Shown here: positions 48,131 through 60,829 of the stretch, piece after piece | Position numbering within the stretch: the first letter of the stretch is position 1 | Layout of the letters: each line of letters opens with the position of its first letter | Source: Kryptolebias marmoratus | Taxonomy: Eukaryota; Chordata; Actinopteri; Cyprinodontiformes; Rivulidae | Direction: 5' to 3' | Assembly: GCF_001649575.2 (NCBI RefSeq) | Contig: NC_051434.1 | Span: 19,703,276 to 19,767,275 of the forward strand | Length of the DNA: 64,000 nt | Notes under the pieces: model-generated | What the model was told of the DNA's origin: nothing | The model's input: the letters and a program-made list of their open reading frames with translations, nothing else | The model's database searches: none | Program-made: the position numbers and the translations under genes

Positions 48131-48299
48131 TTCATGCCAAAAAACAGGACCAGCAACAGTCCTAACTATTTTTAATGTTAAAAGAAAGGCAAATGTAGAG
48201 GAGGACATCTCCACAGAGAGGGAGACGAGAAACAGGAAGTTTTACTTCAGATGTGACGTGAACGCTCGCTGTCATTAAAAACTCTGAGCTGCTTACAGG

Positions 48300-49080
48300 C
48301 CAACAGCCTGAGATCAGTTTGTGATTCAGAGGAAAAAATATAAACAATCCATGTCTGATAGTCTGAACCTGCTGTTGATTAGTTTACTCTGGTGTGAGAG
48401 TTCATAAACGCTACTCTGAAGCGCGCTCACGATGTTTACGAATTAGCATCCAGTTAGCAGCGTTAGCTCTCTCCTGCTGTCTTTATGCTGATTTGCGGTG
48501 TTGTGTGCTGATGTCGTGACAATGATCTGGGGGTAATCGGTTCTCATCGTTCCACGTTCCCAATTCGAACGTTATGTGTGTTGTTTTGTCGCCATGACAG
48601 TCATAAACAACTGGACAGTAGTGGTGTTCTTGGCCGGCTGTGGCACAGCGCTCGTCATGAACCCAGGACGGCACCTCTGTCCCACAAATCACCCACATCG
48701 GAAATTATTGACGAAAACACTAAAAAACAGTTTATTTAACTTTTAGGTCAGAAAAAAAGGTCCCTGAAATGTTGTGTGGATGTGTTTGACTAAATAACAT
48801 TCATTAAATGTCAGTTCTTTGAGATTTGCTTTCAGTTCAGCTTTGAAGCCACCAGCCCTGACAGGACCCCAGGACACGTCAGCCCCTGCGGACAGAAGTT
48901 ATTTTGTACACTTGGTTTGTGACAGAATGGACTTTTTCTGCTCTCTGCTACTACTTTCACTTTTGGTTTGTTTCTGCAAATCACAAGCCCTCAAAAAGAA
49001 CAAGTCTAAAAACAGATGTACTCTCTGTGCCTGTGTGGGTTTTCCACCCCACCACCCCCCTCCACCCCTCCCTCCCTCCC
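48300..49080. other. Unassigned spacer
   Basis: No gene was recognised. The end is a pyrimidine run (CCACCCCACC... to CCCTCCCTCCC) leading into the gap. Confidence 0.4.
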
Positions 49081-49197
49081 NNNNNNNNNNNNNNNNNNNN
49101 NNNNNNNNNNNNNNNNNNNNNNNNNNNNNNNNNNNNNNNNNNNNNNNNNNNNNNNNNNNNNNNNNNNNNNNNNNNNNNNNNNNNNNNNNNNNNNNNN
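49081..49197. other. Assembly gap (117 N)
   Basis: A run of N directly after a C-rich pyrimidine tract. Open frames across it are artefacts. Confidence 0.99.
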
Positions 49198-49459
49198 CGG
49201 CCCGGAGTCAAACATGTATGGTTAACTCCTGAGTTGCCGAGCGGGGAATGTGCTGACCTCTCCAGCGTTGTTCCTCATTTCTTGCTGACACAAAGATTGT
49301 GCTGACTTTCTTACAGAATGTGGATTTTCAGGCTGCGCCTCCAGTTTCCAGAACACGGTTTATCACATCGATGAAGAGAGATCCTGTTGATCTCATCCTC
49401 CTGGCTCCTCCTGTTTCCACCGACCATTCCAGAGTTGACTAGCGAAAAATCAACATTCA

Positions 49460-50150
49460 CCTTATTGTGTAACCAAAACCTTAAAAGGTAACACTATACT
49501 GCAGACAGACCAGTTCAGCACCCGGACTCTTCTGCTGTGAAGTCGTCCTGCTGAGTTGAGGTTTAGGATCGTCTTCCTGAAAAAGACATCTGGATTGGAG
49601 TTAAAACCTCTGTTTACTTTTCTGCATTGATGGTGCCTTTCCATGTGTGTAAGCTGCCTACGCTAGAAGCACTAATGCACCCCTATACCATCAGAGAGGC
49701 AGTGTTTTAAACTGTGCGCTGATAACAGGCTGGATGGTGCCTGTCCTCGTTAGCAGGGAGGATGTGACAAAGACACCAGCTCGCTGTGACCCTGAATGGA
49801 AAAGTGTTTAAAAGGCAATAGTTGGATGGATGATTTGTCTGACCACAGAACAGTTTTCCATTTTATCTGGGTCCATTTTAAATTAGATTTGCTCCAGAGA
49901 AGATGGCAGCACTTCCAGTTGGTGTTTATATCCGTCTTCTCGAGCTTTAACCATCACCTGTGGATGGAACAGTGAGCTGTGTTTACAGACAATGATCTGT
50001 GGAAGTGTTCCTGAGTCCATGCAGTGATGCCCAGAACAGAAGACTTGAAGTTTTTATGTTTACTATGATAAGATTTGCACACCACTCGTTTCTGTTTTTA
50101 TTTACATTTGACACAACACCCCAACTTTCTCGGAACTGGGGTCGTAATAA
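49460..50150 (-). mobile_element. Tc1-like 5' end and transposase fragment, reverse copy
   Basis: The outer end, read on the minus strand, is CCAGTTCCGAGAAAGTTGGG then TGTTGTGTCAAATGTAAATA, the counterpart of the end at 45222. A transposase scrap LHSRRVRVLNWSVCS lies at about 49505-49560, resembling the segment before the catalytic Glu. Large internal parts are deleted. Confidence 0.75.
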
Positions 50151-50894
50151 GGGTCCGGACCGTCGGTGCACTCTCACTTAAAGGGTGTTTAAATTACACG
50201 CCGGGTGGTTTAAACGTCGGGACATATCGTCGTAAATTAAAGTTCCAGTCTCGAATCAGTTTTCTGCTGTCAGTCTCTGCAGGAGGACGGGGAGGTTTGA
50301 CTCTATGACCTCTCATCCACGATATATAGTCACTGTGGTTCTGTAGGTTTGGAGAAGACGTGTGGGAAAAGGTGGTGGGGGGATGAAAAACATGTTTATT
50401 GTAGCTTTGGACTAAGCTGTTTTCGGGAGGAACAGTGGATTATCTGTCAGTGTCCTTGCTCTCCCAGTCAGCACCTTTTAAAGTGCTGCTTGAAGAAGTA
50501 TGTAAACAGCCTGGCTCTGGTCCCCCATCCCCGGTCTCCCAGCTGCTAGACTTTGGACAGCCTCACCCGTCCTACAAGGTGAGAAATGGAGCAGAGATCC
50601 AGGCTGTAACAGAGCTCAGCTGACTTGTAGCCAGTTTCAGTTTCTGTCTGTGCAAACGTGCGCTGGGAAGGCATTTTCCCGGCAGCGCGAACCAGAGCTC
50701 ACGGTGTCGCTTTCACTTGGCCTGGTTTTGTTTTTTTGTCCCCGTTGGCAAAATGTTTTTCATGAGCCACTGGGACAAAACCTAAGAAAATGCGCAGGAA
50801 GCAACTGTTGTTTGAACGCCTGCAACCGATCGACTGTTTGGCGCTAACCCAACTCCAAGTAATCCACGTTCGCCAACGCGAAACCGCCGACTGC
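50151..50894. other. Unassigned spacer
   Basis: No gene or named repeat was recognised. Confidence 0.4.
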
Positions 50895-51130
50895 TCAGTC
50901 CATTTAACAGACACCGAGCTAAAATGTGGCGCGGAAGTAGCCGAGAGTCGTTCACAACACATACTCTGAGGGCGACGTGTCCCGATAATTTGAGAGACTG
51001 AGCATAAATCATTGTCAGTGATGGACCAAAATGGCTCCAACGTGGTCATTTCAACATAAGACGATCTTAATGTGAAACTCATAGAAGATGGTGGGTGATA
51101 TGCATTCCTTTGAGGAACGTCAGGCCTGGA
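50895..51130 (+). repeat. Dispersed repeat family, best forward copy
   Basis: Runs through GCGGAAGTAGCCGAGAGTCG, ATAATTTGAGAGACTGAGCA, ATGGACCAAAATGGCTCCAA, ACGTGGTCATTTCAACATAA and GATGGTGGGTGATATGCATT to CCTTTGAGGAACGTCAGGCC. It is the longest uninterrupted right half of the family here. Confidence 0.65.
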
Positions 51131-51599
51131 CTCTGAGCTTCAGCTTCGTTGTGTCATCATGTTGAGCAGAAGCTGGTGTAGAGTCTCAGTCATCCAGGAC
51201 ATGGTAAATTTTAAAAAAAAGGGTTCAAAACCAAGAACAACAGGACTATTCAGTCTAGCTCGAGCTGTTTTTAGTTTATAACCTTTTGTTGGACGTCCCT
51301 CCTGTGTTTTGCATGTTCTCTGCAGACGGGTGTGCTGCGGTGCAGCACGAGGAGGCTGGTCCTCGTGGCAGCCCTGTGTATAAACACAGAGAGAACTTTA
51401 TGTTCCATATGTTGAAAGCCACGCTCCACAAAGGGGAAGTCCCGCCCACGGTTACACAATGTACCCGGGGGCCAGGCAGTTGTTCTTCGATGAGCTGGTT
51501 TCATTCACCCTGCACACGTCACCCCGCCGCTGCACACAGACAGCTTTGGCTTTAGAAATGCCTGCAAGGCATGGAAATCTGCTGATGTATATCCAAACA

Positions 51600-51845
51600 G
51601 AAAGAACTAAAGGCTAAAAGGAACAAAGTAAAGTTACACGTAACACAAGTAGCAAGATGTTAGCTAAATGTTGCATAACTCTAGCGAGCAGGTAAAAAAA
51701 ACTAACTAAATAAAAGCTAAAAGTAGAAAAATACTAGTTAAAAGGTAAAAGAAGCAAAATGTTAACTAAAAGTAGTAAGTTTCTAGCTAAATGGTAAAGG
51801 TAGCATAATGCTAATTAAAAGCTAAAAGTGGCGCAAAAAGAAAAT
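51600..51845 (+). repeat. Degenerate tandem repeat of GCTAA/TAAAAG units
   Basis: About seven imperfect units of roughly 30-37 bp built from AGCTAAA, GGTAAAAGTAGCA and AATGCTAACTAAAAG words, e.g. TTAGCTAAATGTTGCATAAC and CTAGCTAAATGGTAAAGG. No coding capacity. Confidence 0.7.
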
Positions 51846-51849
51846 AAGT

Positions 51850-52720
51850 TTGCTGAAGCAGATTTTTAAAAAGAACTGTTTTTGAAAAGATCTTCATGCA
51901 TTACTATAGGGACATTTTTGTAAATGAAGTGATTTATTTTTTAAAGTATAAAAGTTATAAAAACCGCAGCTGTAACATTCTGAATGACCTGAATATTATG
52001 ATTATCAAGAAGTTGTTTTGTTGTGAAAAAAGTGCAAAAGAAACAAAGGATGAAGAGAAACGGGATCATTATGGAGTTGAATCGACAGTCACACAAGAAG
52101 ACAGGAGGACACGTTATCGGGGTCTGATGGGACAAACTGTCCTGATTGTTGTTTTTATTTGTTTTTATTCATTTGATACCTGTTAATCCTCCTACACCAG
52201 CTAATGCTTAGGCCTCTGAACGCCAGCAAAAATAGAACCTCAAATGCTATTTCTGGGCGATGAGTCCCAGTTAAACCTGTCCGCATTCAAGGAATAAGTG
52301 GGCAGGAAGTTTGGGACATCCATCACTGAAATATCTTCTGTGGACAGCTGGAGGCCCGGCATACTGAGCTCACTCACAGCACAGCAACCCACGGCTGCTC
52401 TGTACCTCGAACAAGCTGAACCCTTGGGTTGAACCACGACCAAAACAAACAAAAAAAAAACTACCCACAAATATGTGTGTACGAGTTTGGGAGGGTGATA
52501 ACAGCTTTTAAAGGCTAGCTAGGAAGTTGTATTTCTCTGGAACAAACCCAGCAGCACTCAGAAAAACAACAGATTGTGAAGGCAGCCAAAATAGTTGAGA
52601 ATAGCTGATGGTCTTGAATGTCTGTGAGATGAAAACAGAACAGAAAAGGTGTCACCCTCTCTCCTGGAGCCTTATCGTCATAGGGAATAACTTTTAACAT
52701 AAAAAACAGCTAGTATTTTT
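51850..52720. other. Unassigned spacer
   Basis: No gene or named repeat was recognised. Confidence 0.4.
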
Positions 52721-52724
52721 TAAA

Positions 52725-52870
52725 GGAATGCATATCACTTGCTAGCTTTTATGAGTTTTAAACCAAGACTGTCTTAGTTTGTCTGAGTTTCTGTTTTCTG
52801 AAGTGGGTTAGCTGTGGCGGCCTTCTTCATAGGTGTCGACTCCCAAAGTTATTCAGCTGTAGATGTCCAT
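52725..52870 (-). repeat. Dispersed repeat family, reverse fragment
   Basis: AAAGGAATGCATATCACTTG with CTAGC, then TTATTCAGCTGTAGATGTCC, inverse to forward copies with the middle deleted. Confidence 0.45.
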
Positions 52871-53163
52871 CCAGACTACTTCAGGGGGTGAAAGACAAAT
52901 CTCCAGCGATGGTTCACGAAGCCGCCGGGTGACAGCCAATCCCTGACCCACCATCATCAGGAGGCGGCGGCTGCTGCACACCTGCAAGGTTTCAGACACG
53001 AGAACACGGAGGGAAAAAAACACAGAGACGACAGAGGCAGCGTCCTACAAAGGCCACGTTGAGAGGCAAAACAACTGAAATGGCATGTTCAAGAAGTCCT
53101 CCCAAGTTCTGGTAAATCAGCAGCTTCCATGACCCCTGCACTGCTGCTGAGCGTTGGTTAGTG

Positions 53164-53177
53164 CTGCCCCCTAGTGG
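53164..53177 (-). promoter_or_regulatory. CTCF consensus motif
   Basis: CTGCCCCCTAGTGG is a full match to the reverse complement of the vertebrate CTCF core. It lies in the txnip-gatad2b spacer. The same phrase is found in some fish repeats, so occupancy is uncertain. Confidence 0.4.
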
Positions 53178-53267
53178 TTAGAGGTCTGCTTGGTGCTTAA
53201 AGTGAAGAGGACTTCCTGCTTCATGCTACCAACTTCTTTCTTTTACCATAAAATCCTAACTTTTATT

Positions 53268-53615
53268 AGAGGTCTAGCATTCCTTGAAGGAATGAATATG
53301 ACCCTTTTACATTTCATGCCAGAGCTTTGGTCTGAGACCATCTTGTGTTAAAGTTGTAGCCGTTTTAATCAAACATTAAAAATGTCTGACAAATTTCATG
53401 GCGATTATCAGAACACACATTATGATTGACTCTCAGCTACTACCGTGTCAAAGTTTTGCTCAATATCTGTTAAATTGGGTAAATTATGCCATTATTTTTG
53501 TGTTGGCCAATGTCCTTATTTCCTGTTTGTTTCACAATAAAGTTTTTATTCCATCTGTATTCTCAAATACCAGAAACAGAAGCAGAGGGGTGAATACTTT
53601 TACAAGCCACTGGCC
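53268..53615 (-). repeat. Dispersed repeat copy followed by Tc1-type end
   Basis: TCTAGCATTCCTTGAAGGAA and TTGACTCTCAGCTACTACCG (53268-53480) are a reverse family copy. From 53500 GTTTGTTTCACAATAAAG and GGGGTGAATACTTTTACAAG are an end of the Tc1-like family seen at 42290. Confidence 0.6.
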
Positions 53616-54606
53616 CTTGCAGCAGAAGCTGATCCAGAGGACTGACGGGCATCAGAACAGACCGATTTAATGATGTCAAACTTTGAAGCAAATTGTTTCA
53701 ACCTTTATTAAACATAGCTTGCAAGAGATAAATATTACAAAGTTATTTCCTCCAAAATTAGCTTATTTTTTTTCAATCAATGCATAATTGTCAATCAACT
53801 GGCAGTATTCAAACAGCATTATTTTTCTTTTACTTTTTGAAGATAGTTAAATATCAAGTATGTGCAAAAGGTCAGGATTGATGTTAGCAAAACAAAATGG
53901 TCTTCGATTCGTCTCTGATGTTTGTTTCAACATTGTCACCACTACGCAAAAAAACAAAAGGAAAGAAATAATAATAGTAATTAAAAATAAAAGACTTCAG
54001 ACGTAATTTGATCAACCTGATTTTCCAGTAAACTTTTCCCTGCTTTAGCAACAACTAATAGGAGATAAAGCTGAAAGGTACGGGACCACGTGTGTCGGAT
54101 GCTGGTGTTGGCAGGAGAGGTGCTCGCCGATTCATGGCGAGCCGTTTGCGGGTCCACCTCGCCGCCTTCGGATTCTGCTAATCTCGCCCCGACCTGGGCC
54201 AGGGGGGTTTTGCCAGCTTGTGTGTGTTAGGTGCTCCACAAATGCCTGATGTTTCGAAAAACCGAAGGGTCACAGCTGAACTGCCCCACAGAAACGATGC
54301 CGTCTTGGCGGAACAGTAAAAAGCGGGACGAACAGCGAGTCCTGGCGGGTTCAAACCGAGGCAGGTGGACTTCTTTTCGACTCGCTCCAAGGAGCTTTTT
54401 CCAACTCAAACTGAAACGTGTGGCGTTCCAAGCTTTAAAAACTGCCAAACTCGCATGCAAATCACTCTCCCTCCTGAGGATCCTTAGGCTCTTTGATGGT
54501 CATAGGCGCTTTGATCACTTGAATAAAGTTGAAACCAGTGTATAAAAAACCACAACTAAGGAAGGATTTAACTGGATTTAAAGCCGTATGCTTTCTTAGG
54601 TATCGC

Positions 54607-55150
54607 CAATCAGCCAATCACATGGCAGCACCTCTGAGCCTTTAGGTGTGCAGACGAAGACGACTTCATGACATTAGAAGAAAGGGGATTGAAGTGACTT
54701 TGAGTGTGGCGTGGTTGTTCTGAGTGTTTCGGAAACTGATGATCTGCTCAGGTTTTTACACACAACCATCTGTAAGAGAATAGTCCAGGTAGTGACATTT
54801 ATGTGGATACGATAGAAAGGCAACAGTATTGTTCCACTTGACGCCTCCAACCTTGAAGCAGAGGGACTCCAGCAGCAGAAGACCACACTCCTGTCAGCTA
54901 AGAACAGGAGACTGAGGCTGCACTTCTTAAAGACTCACCAAAACTGGCCAATAAGAGACTGGAAAACCGCTGCCTGGTCTGAGGAGTCTGGACTCACTAG
55001 ACTCCAGTGTCCCCCGCAGGCACCAGATCTCAGTCCAGTCCAAAACTTCACGTCACGTCGATATGGACCAGTCTCAAACAGCTTGCTGAATCAACGGCAG
55101 GAAGAATTAAGGCTGTTCTGAAAGCAATGGGGGGGTCTGATAGGAGCAAG
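54607..55150 (+). mobile_element. Internally deleted Tc1-like element
   Basis: GCCAATCACATGGCAGCACC, GATTGAAGTGACTTTGAGTG, GCAGCAGAAGACCACACTCC and GTCAGCTAAGAACAGGAGAC are hallmark phrases of a very common fish Tc1-like family. The catalytic middle is deleted and the end near 55130 (AGGCTGTTCTGAAAGCAATG) corresponds to the transposase C-terminus. Confidence 0.8.
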
Positions 55151-55448
55151 GTGGCTGAGTGAAAGTTGAATCCTTCACCTTCACCTCCAAAGCTCACTTC
55201 TCTGTCCGAAACCCTCATGGTGCGTTTCCCTAAAAGAGTGTTTGTAGTTGTCTGTTTAAAAAGCTCGGAACTCCACGCTTCTCAGTTTGAACTGAGAAAG
55301 TTCCTCAGATGAGAAGCAAAACATCTACAAAAGAAAAAAACAAACAAAACAACAAAAACAGCCCTGCTGCCTTTGGTTGAACCTTCGAGGACGACCGAAA
55401 ACCTTCACGAGAAACCATCCTGTTGGGCAGAGGTTCGATTCATCACTG

Positions 55449-58400
55449 TTTATTTATCAAGCCAACATATTTCTTAGACTTGCTGCTCACAAATAACATT
55501 CGGGAACCAACGTTCTCGTTTTATCTGCCTGGACGTGACAGCTTGTAGCTTTAAGGAGGAGGAAAAAAAACGACCCATCAGGTCTGAAACCATCAGTCGC
55601 CTAATCTGTCCGTTCAGACTGCAAACGTTTCGTCTGAATCAGTGAACACCTTCCTGCGAACTTTAAATAGTCCAAAAATTTATATATATATAAAAAAAAT
55701 AAAATTAAAAAAAAAGCATATGCATCTAAGCGAGAGCACATGGGCGGGTGGGGTCAGAGAGGGGAATCCCTAACATTTTGCACATTTGTTACACAATAAT
55801 ACACAGTGATCACAAAACAAAATGACAAGCTTCACAATATTCATGGCTTTTTGTTTGCTTTTCTACACAATGTACAACCATTTTATTTATTTTTCAGTTC
55901 AAGGGAGGAAAAAAATAAAATAAAATAATCCCCCCCCCCCCCAAAAAAAAAAAAAACAAACCCAAAAAGGTTTCTGTACAATAAGTCATTATTACTTCAA
56001 ACCTAGCAAATATCGTGTCATTTATTCAATACATTTAGTTTTTTTTGTTTTTGTTTTGTTTTTTAATTGCATTAAACAAAAAAAAAAAAAAAAAAACGAA
56101 CTTCGTTGAGACGTTGGAATAAAAATGACTTCGGAAATCTAAAGACCTTGTATCTGAAAGGAACCTGCAAGTCCAAATACAAAGGTGTGGGGATGCATCT
56201 GCGAAAAGGTATGAACGGGTTTTTGTTTTGTTTTTTCTTTCCTAAATTTGGCAGCAGAAGTAGAAGTATGACAAACAGTGTTAAACCATACGGTGGCTGT
56301 AAAAATATACTGCAGGCACTCAGTATCTGGGAGACCATAATCGCTACAGCTGATTCTCCAACAGGAACATGGAAACAAACAAAAAGCTTGTGATTTGTAA
56401 ACTTAAGCTGAAGCCTCTGAACGTCATTTGAAATCACTTCATGGTCCGAAGTCGTTTGTTTCAGGCAGGTCTGGATTACTCAAGTGCCACCAGAACACAT
56501 CTGAAAAATAAGCCCAACGAACTGGTCCGACCGCGGCGCGCGGCTGCTAAAGGAACAGCATTTGAGTTCAAAAAAAAAAAAAAAAAGGAGGGAAAAGCTT
56601 TAAGTTGAGCCTTTAAAGAAAAAAAAGAGCTGGAGTAGTCTCTTATTTGAGTAGCAGCCAAGTTGCTAACATTTAGTAGTTGTGATTAACTAAATATCTA
56701 ACCAGTTGTAGCTTCACTTTGTGGGGAAGTAAAGGCTAACAGGACTGAGCTAACGGCTAGTCTGAACGCAGCTCAGGCTAACGGCAACCGCCGCCATCTT
56801 GAAACTCCAATCTTCCGAATTTCATAGCCGTTACATTTTGTAAACCTTCACACTTTTGTTTGAATCACACTAAACGGGTAGTTTGGTGATTTTTTGAAGT
56901 GATGTTCTATCAAATAATATCCCATCAGTCAGAGCACGTTGATGATGAAAAGGCTAGGCTAACAGCTAGCCAAACAATGGCTGGATTTATGTTGTTCTTC
57001 GGCCTTATGAAACAGCTGTCTGGGAAAGAACGCAACATTAGCTAATATTAAACCTCTCCACTTTTGCGTGGTTTGTTTAATTTGTCACCGTTTCCTCAAG
57101 CTTCAGAAACACTACATGAATGTCCCGGCTCCACGGCAGCCTCAGCACCTTCGACACAAACACAGCCCGTCTGTGCCCCACGCTCCTATATTTGCCTAGT
57201 AACAGATGTTCAGTTAAGAAACTAAGCAAATGTTAGCTAATGGAGCACTCGTTTTTATGTCGGTTTTATAACCTAGAAAAGCATTAAAAGGCAAGGCTAA
57301 CAGTTGGCTAGCGGTTAGCCTAGCCTAAAGGACGGTTTTCGCCCCTTTTCTTCATACTCTGAGCTTTACGGCTGATAAAATTTTAACCACTGACAACTAT
57401 CTGACAGAACATCACTTCCAAAATGACTAGACTATCCGTTTAAACAATTATTCTGTAAATTTTCTTTTAAATCGCACCACCAGTAGCAACCTTTAGTGAT
57501 TCCGGGGCACGAAGGGATGAAGGTCCATCAGGAACTTCGTAATATTTCTGCTGAAATGGCCGCGGAAGGTGAAACTAATGGAGGTCTAAACATTTATAAA
57601 ACAGCACTTGTATGAGCGGCTGCCCGATATCAAAGCAGTCCACTTTGCTCTCAGATTAGCCATTAGCTCGTCAGTCCTGTCGGATGTAAAATGTCCATCG
57701 AACGAGGCTGAAGAACCAAACTACGACCGGTAAGATATACAGAAAACCTGGCTCAAAATGGCTGACGTATTCCTCGAACAATGAATAGAGTGGAACAGAA
57801 AAGAAAAACACTTCATTTTAAACACAATTACTGCTAACTTCTACTGTGGAGAAGTTTGCTATTCTTATACTGTATCAAATGCACCAACTGATTGGATTCA
57901 AAGTACAAAAAAAATGACTTCTAATAGGAAGTTTTCTTTATTTTCTACCATTTAAGAGAAGCAAAAACGTTTCAGCTGTTTTCTTGTTTTATTTTATTTC
58001 TTTTTTTTTTTTTAAATACGTGTCTTAGATTTTTAGATTTTGCAGAATAGTCTCCAGCCATGCTGAGCTGCTTCACTTCGACTTAACAGTGTTCAGAGCC
58101 CAATGCCAGTATCTTATGTGATAAAGATGTCTACAAATAGAGAAATTATTTCTGCATTAGGATGGTTATAGCTGGTAATACTGTACACACACACACACAC
58201 ACAAAAACAGTCATAAGAGGAGTTTTGAAAGCATAGAAACTGGAGTTTGAACGAATCGGACTTAATCTGATGCTGAACTAATCCAATTAACTCTGAGGGG
58301 AAAAAATGGCTGATTCTATATAAACAATAACTGAAAGATTTAACTGGATTGAAATGAAATTGACTTAATTTCGTTCATCTTCCCCGGAAAGTGACCCGAG

Positions 58401-60791
58401 CAGATTTTTGTTAGGATGCAACGGTACTTAAGTAAAAGTGAACTTAACGGAAATCTAAAGTAAAGACTGAGACAAACCAAATACTGCAGCGAGTGCGGTC
58501 TTCGTGGAGTGAAGTGAGTCCAGAGTGTGTGTGACGGTGCATTCAGGCCACTCCGAGGAAGTTTTTCAGTTTGGGATTAAACTCAAAATGCTATTTCACG
58601 AATGAGTCAAAAATGGTGGAAATAAAACTCTTTTCGCCTACAGCTGACATATTTCGTAGCGACTTTATACCATAGAATAGGTTTTTGATAATAAAGACAT
58701 TCCTTTGTCGCCTAAACGTTTCTGGTTTAACACCTGAAGTACGTTGTAAAAATTGAAGATGGCCAGATTTGGAGCAGCTGAGGAAACCGAGGACCCTCGC
58801 CAACGTTTGAGACACTTTGGGAGACCCCCGTGTCGGATGCAGTCCCCACCCGGAGAGACGCTTCCTTTATTGTGAAGGACTGAAGGGATTTCTGCAAGTT
58901 GCCCTGTTGTGATCGCCATAGCAACCTCGAACAGATCCAAGAAGAGGCCTTGAGCTGTTCTATTGTGGTTTATCTCGATAAAGTGCACCGATACTCTTAC
59001 CACGAGGATAAAAACAGAAGTAACATTTCTGACCTCAACTCGAAACCAACGGGAAAAAAATGCCCAACACGTTTTCATGCGAGTGACCCTAAATGCACCG
59101 TCAACTGAGCGCGAGTCAACGAGCAGGACAAACATTAAACGGTGACCGTTTCATACAGACAGAAACCAAAAAATTAAAAACTAACATTTTGTAGGATCAA
59201 CAGTTTTTGGCCTGAAGAGTGAAGGAGTCTTCCAGTGCTGGTAAGTACGCTCGCCCACGTGTAAATGATCAGTCTGTGGCACGCCGTTTCAGTTGACTCT
59301 GGATGTCCGATAGCTTAAGCGGCCCCCCCACTTTAAAAACCGTTCATCTGCTTGCATCCAGGTGAGACGAAGACAGCCCAGATGACGCAGTAACAGATGA
59401 AGTCAGAGCGAAGACTCCGTGTTAACCTCCCACTCAAAGTGAACTCACAGCCTCGGCTTCCTTCTGTGTGGAGGAAACCGCATTCCAGAAAAAAATACTG
59501 CACATCGACTGAACACTGCTTGAAGTACCTGAGCTGCTGCAAACTGAGAAGTCAGTGCTGTTAGTACGGGGCTTGTTTAACCAAATGGTCTGGACCGTCT
59601 TTCGTCTTCCCCCGCCGTCCCTACAAGAGCCGATTCATGGTTTCCGTTTCCCCTCGACTGCGAGGGAGGCCCGCGTGACATTTATCGTCGCCGCGTGTCT
59701 GTGATGGCCCTCCGGGTCCTCCTGCAGCCGACAGCCGTACGGAAACAAGACGGTGCGACCAGACTGTGTGCACCCAACAAACAAAAAGAAAAAACAGGCG
59801 CCCTGATAGGCCTACAGTTAAAAGAGTTGGTGCCAAAGATCCACTGGATGAGTAACAAAACAAAACAAAACAAAAAAAATCGAAAGTACAACGACGGATA
59901 GAAGGAGAACAAGATGGCTGCACGTTTCGAGGAGATTCGCCGTTTATGACATTTGGACTTCATTTTGGGAACTCGAAAACAAAAACGGGGTGAAATTTCC
60001 GCTAAAACAAAAACTCAACTTCTTTTCTTTTTAAATTAGAGAGTCGAGTTTGTCAGGACGTTATCGCCACCTTCTGGACTGGTCTGGGAAAGGCTAGAAG
60101 ACCAGCGAGATGGACCAAGTGCTTTGGGGGCGTAAACCATCGGATGACCTCGCATCGACTGGGCTCCGTTGGTTCTGTGCAGGCGGACGCGGAAACCACG
60201 CAGAAGCCTCAACTACCATGACGGATTTCTGGTCCCTGTCCAACGGTTCCTTAAATTAGAAATCATCTACAATAAAAATAAAATATATTAAAAAAAAAAA
60301 GCAGTTTGCCTTCACTTTGTGAGCAAACTGCTGCGTGGGAAACAAAAACGAGACGCCAGTTAAAGTTGAACTCTCCGCAGATGTGCTGGTTTGTGTTGCA
60401 TTATTTGACAGTGTCCCGCTCACTTAGTGCCCCCATGTGCCAGGAAATGGATGGAGATTGTCTACCAACGAAGAAGAAAGCACAGCGGGAAACCTCCGTG
60501 CTGTGCTCTCGCCTTGATGAGGTAATGTGAGCCGTTCTCCAGCAGCGTCTACTGTACATACGAGCTGGGTCGATCTTATTACACCGGGCACAATGGGGTT
60601 TTGGGTCCAAACAATTACAAAAAGGTCAACAATGAGAAAGTGAAACCACTCACCGACCATTAAAAAAAAAAAAAACTACAAAAAAATAACACACTGATGC
60701 ATTATACAATAGTGAGGACATTTCAGCTGACTCGCTGCTTGGCCGTTAGCCAACATCCAGACCTTAGTAACTTTCTATTCCAACATTGTTT

Positions 60792-60829
<38 letters not shown>

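Noticed and set aside
45222..50150. Single composite transposon of 4.9 kb
   Set aside because: The facing ends belong to copies in opposite orientation with duplicated internal phrases, so separate dead copies explain the pattern better.
58665..59135. 156-residue minus-strand frame
   Set aside because: No domain or splice context; it lies in the presumed 3' UTR of the gatad2b-like gene and looks like a chance frame.
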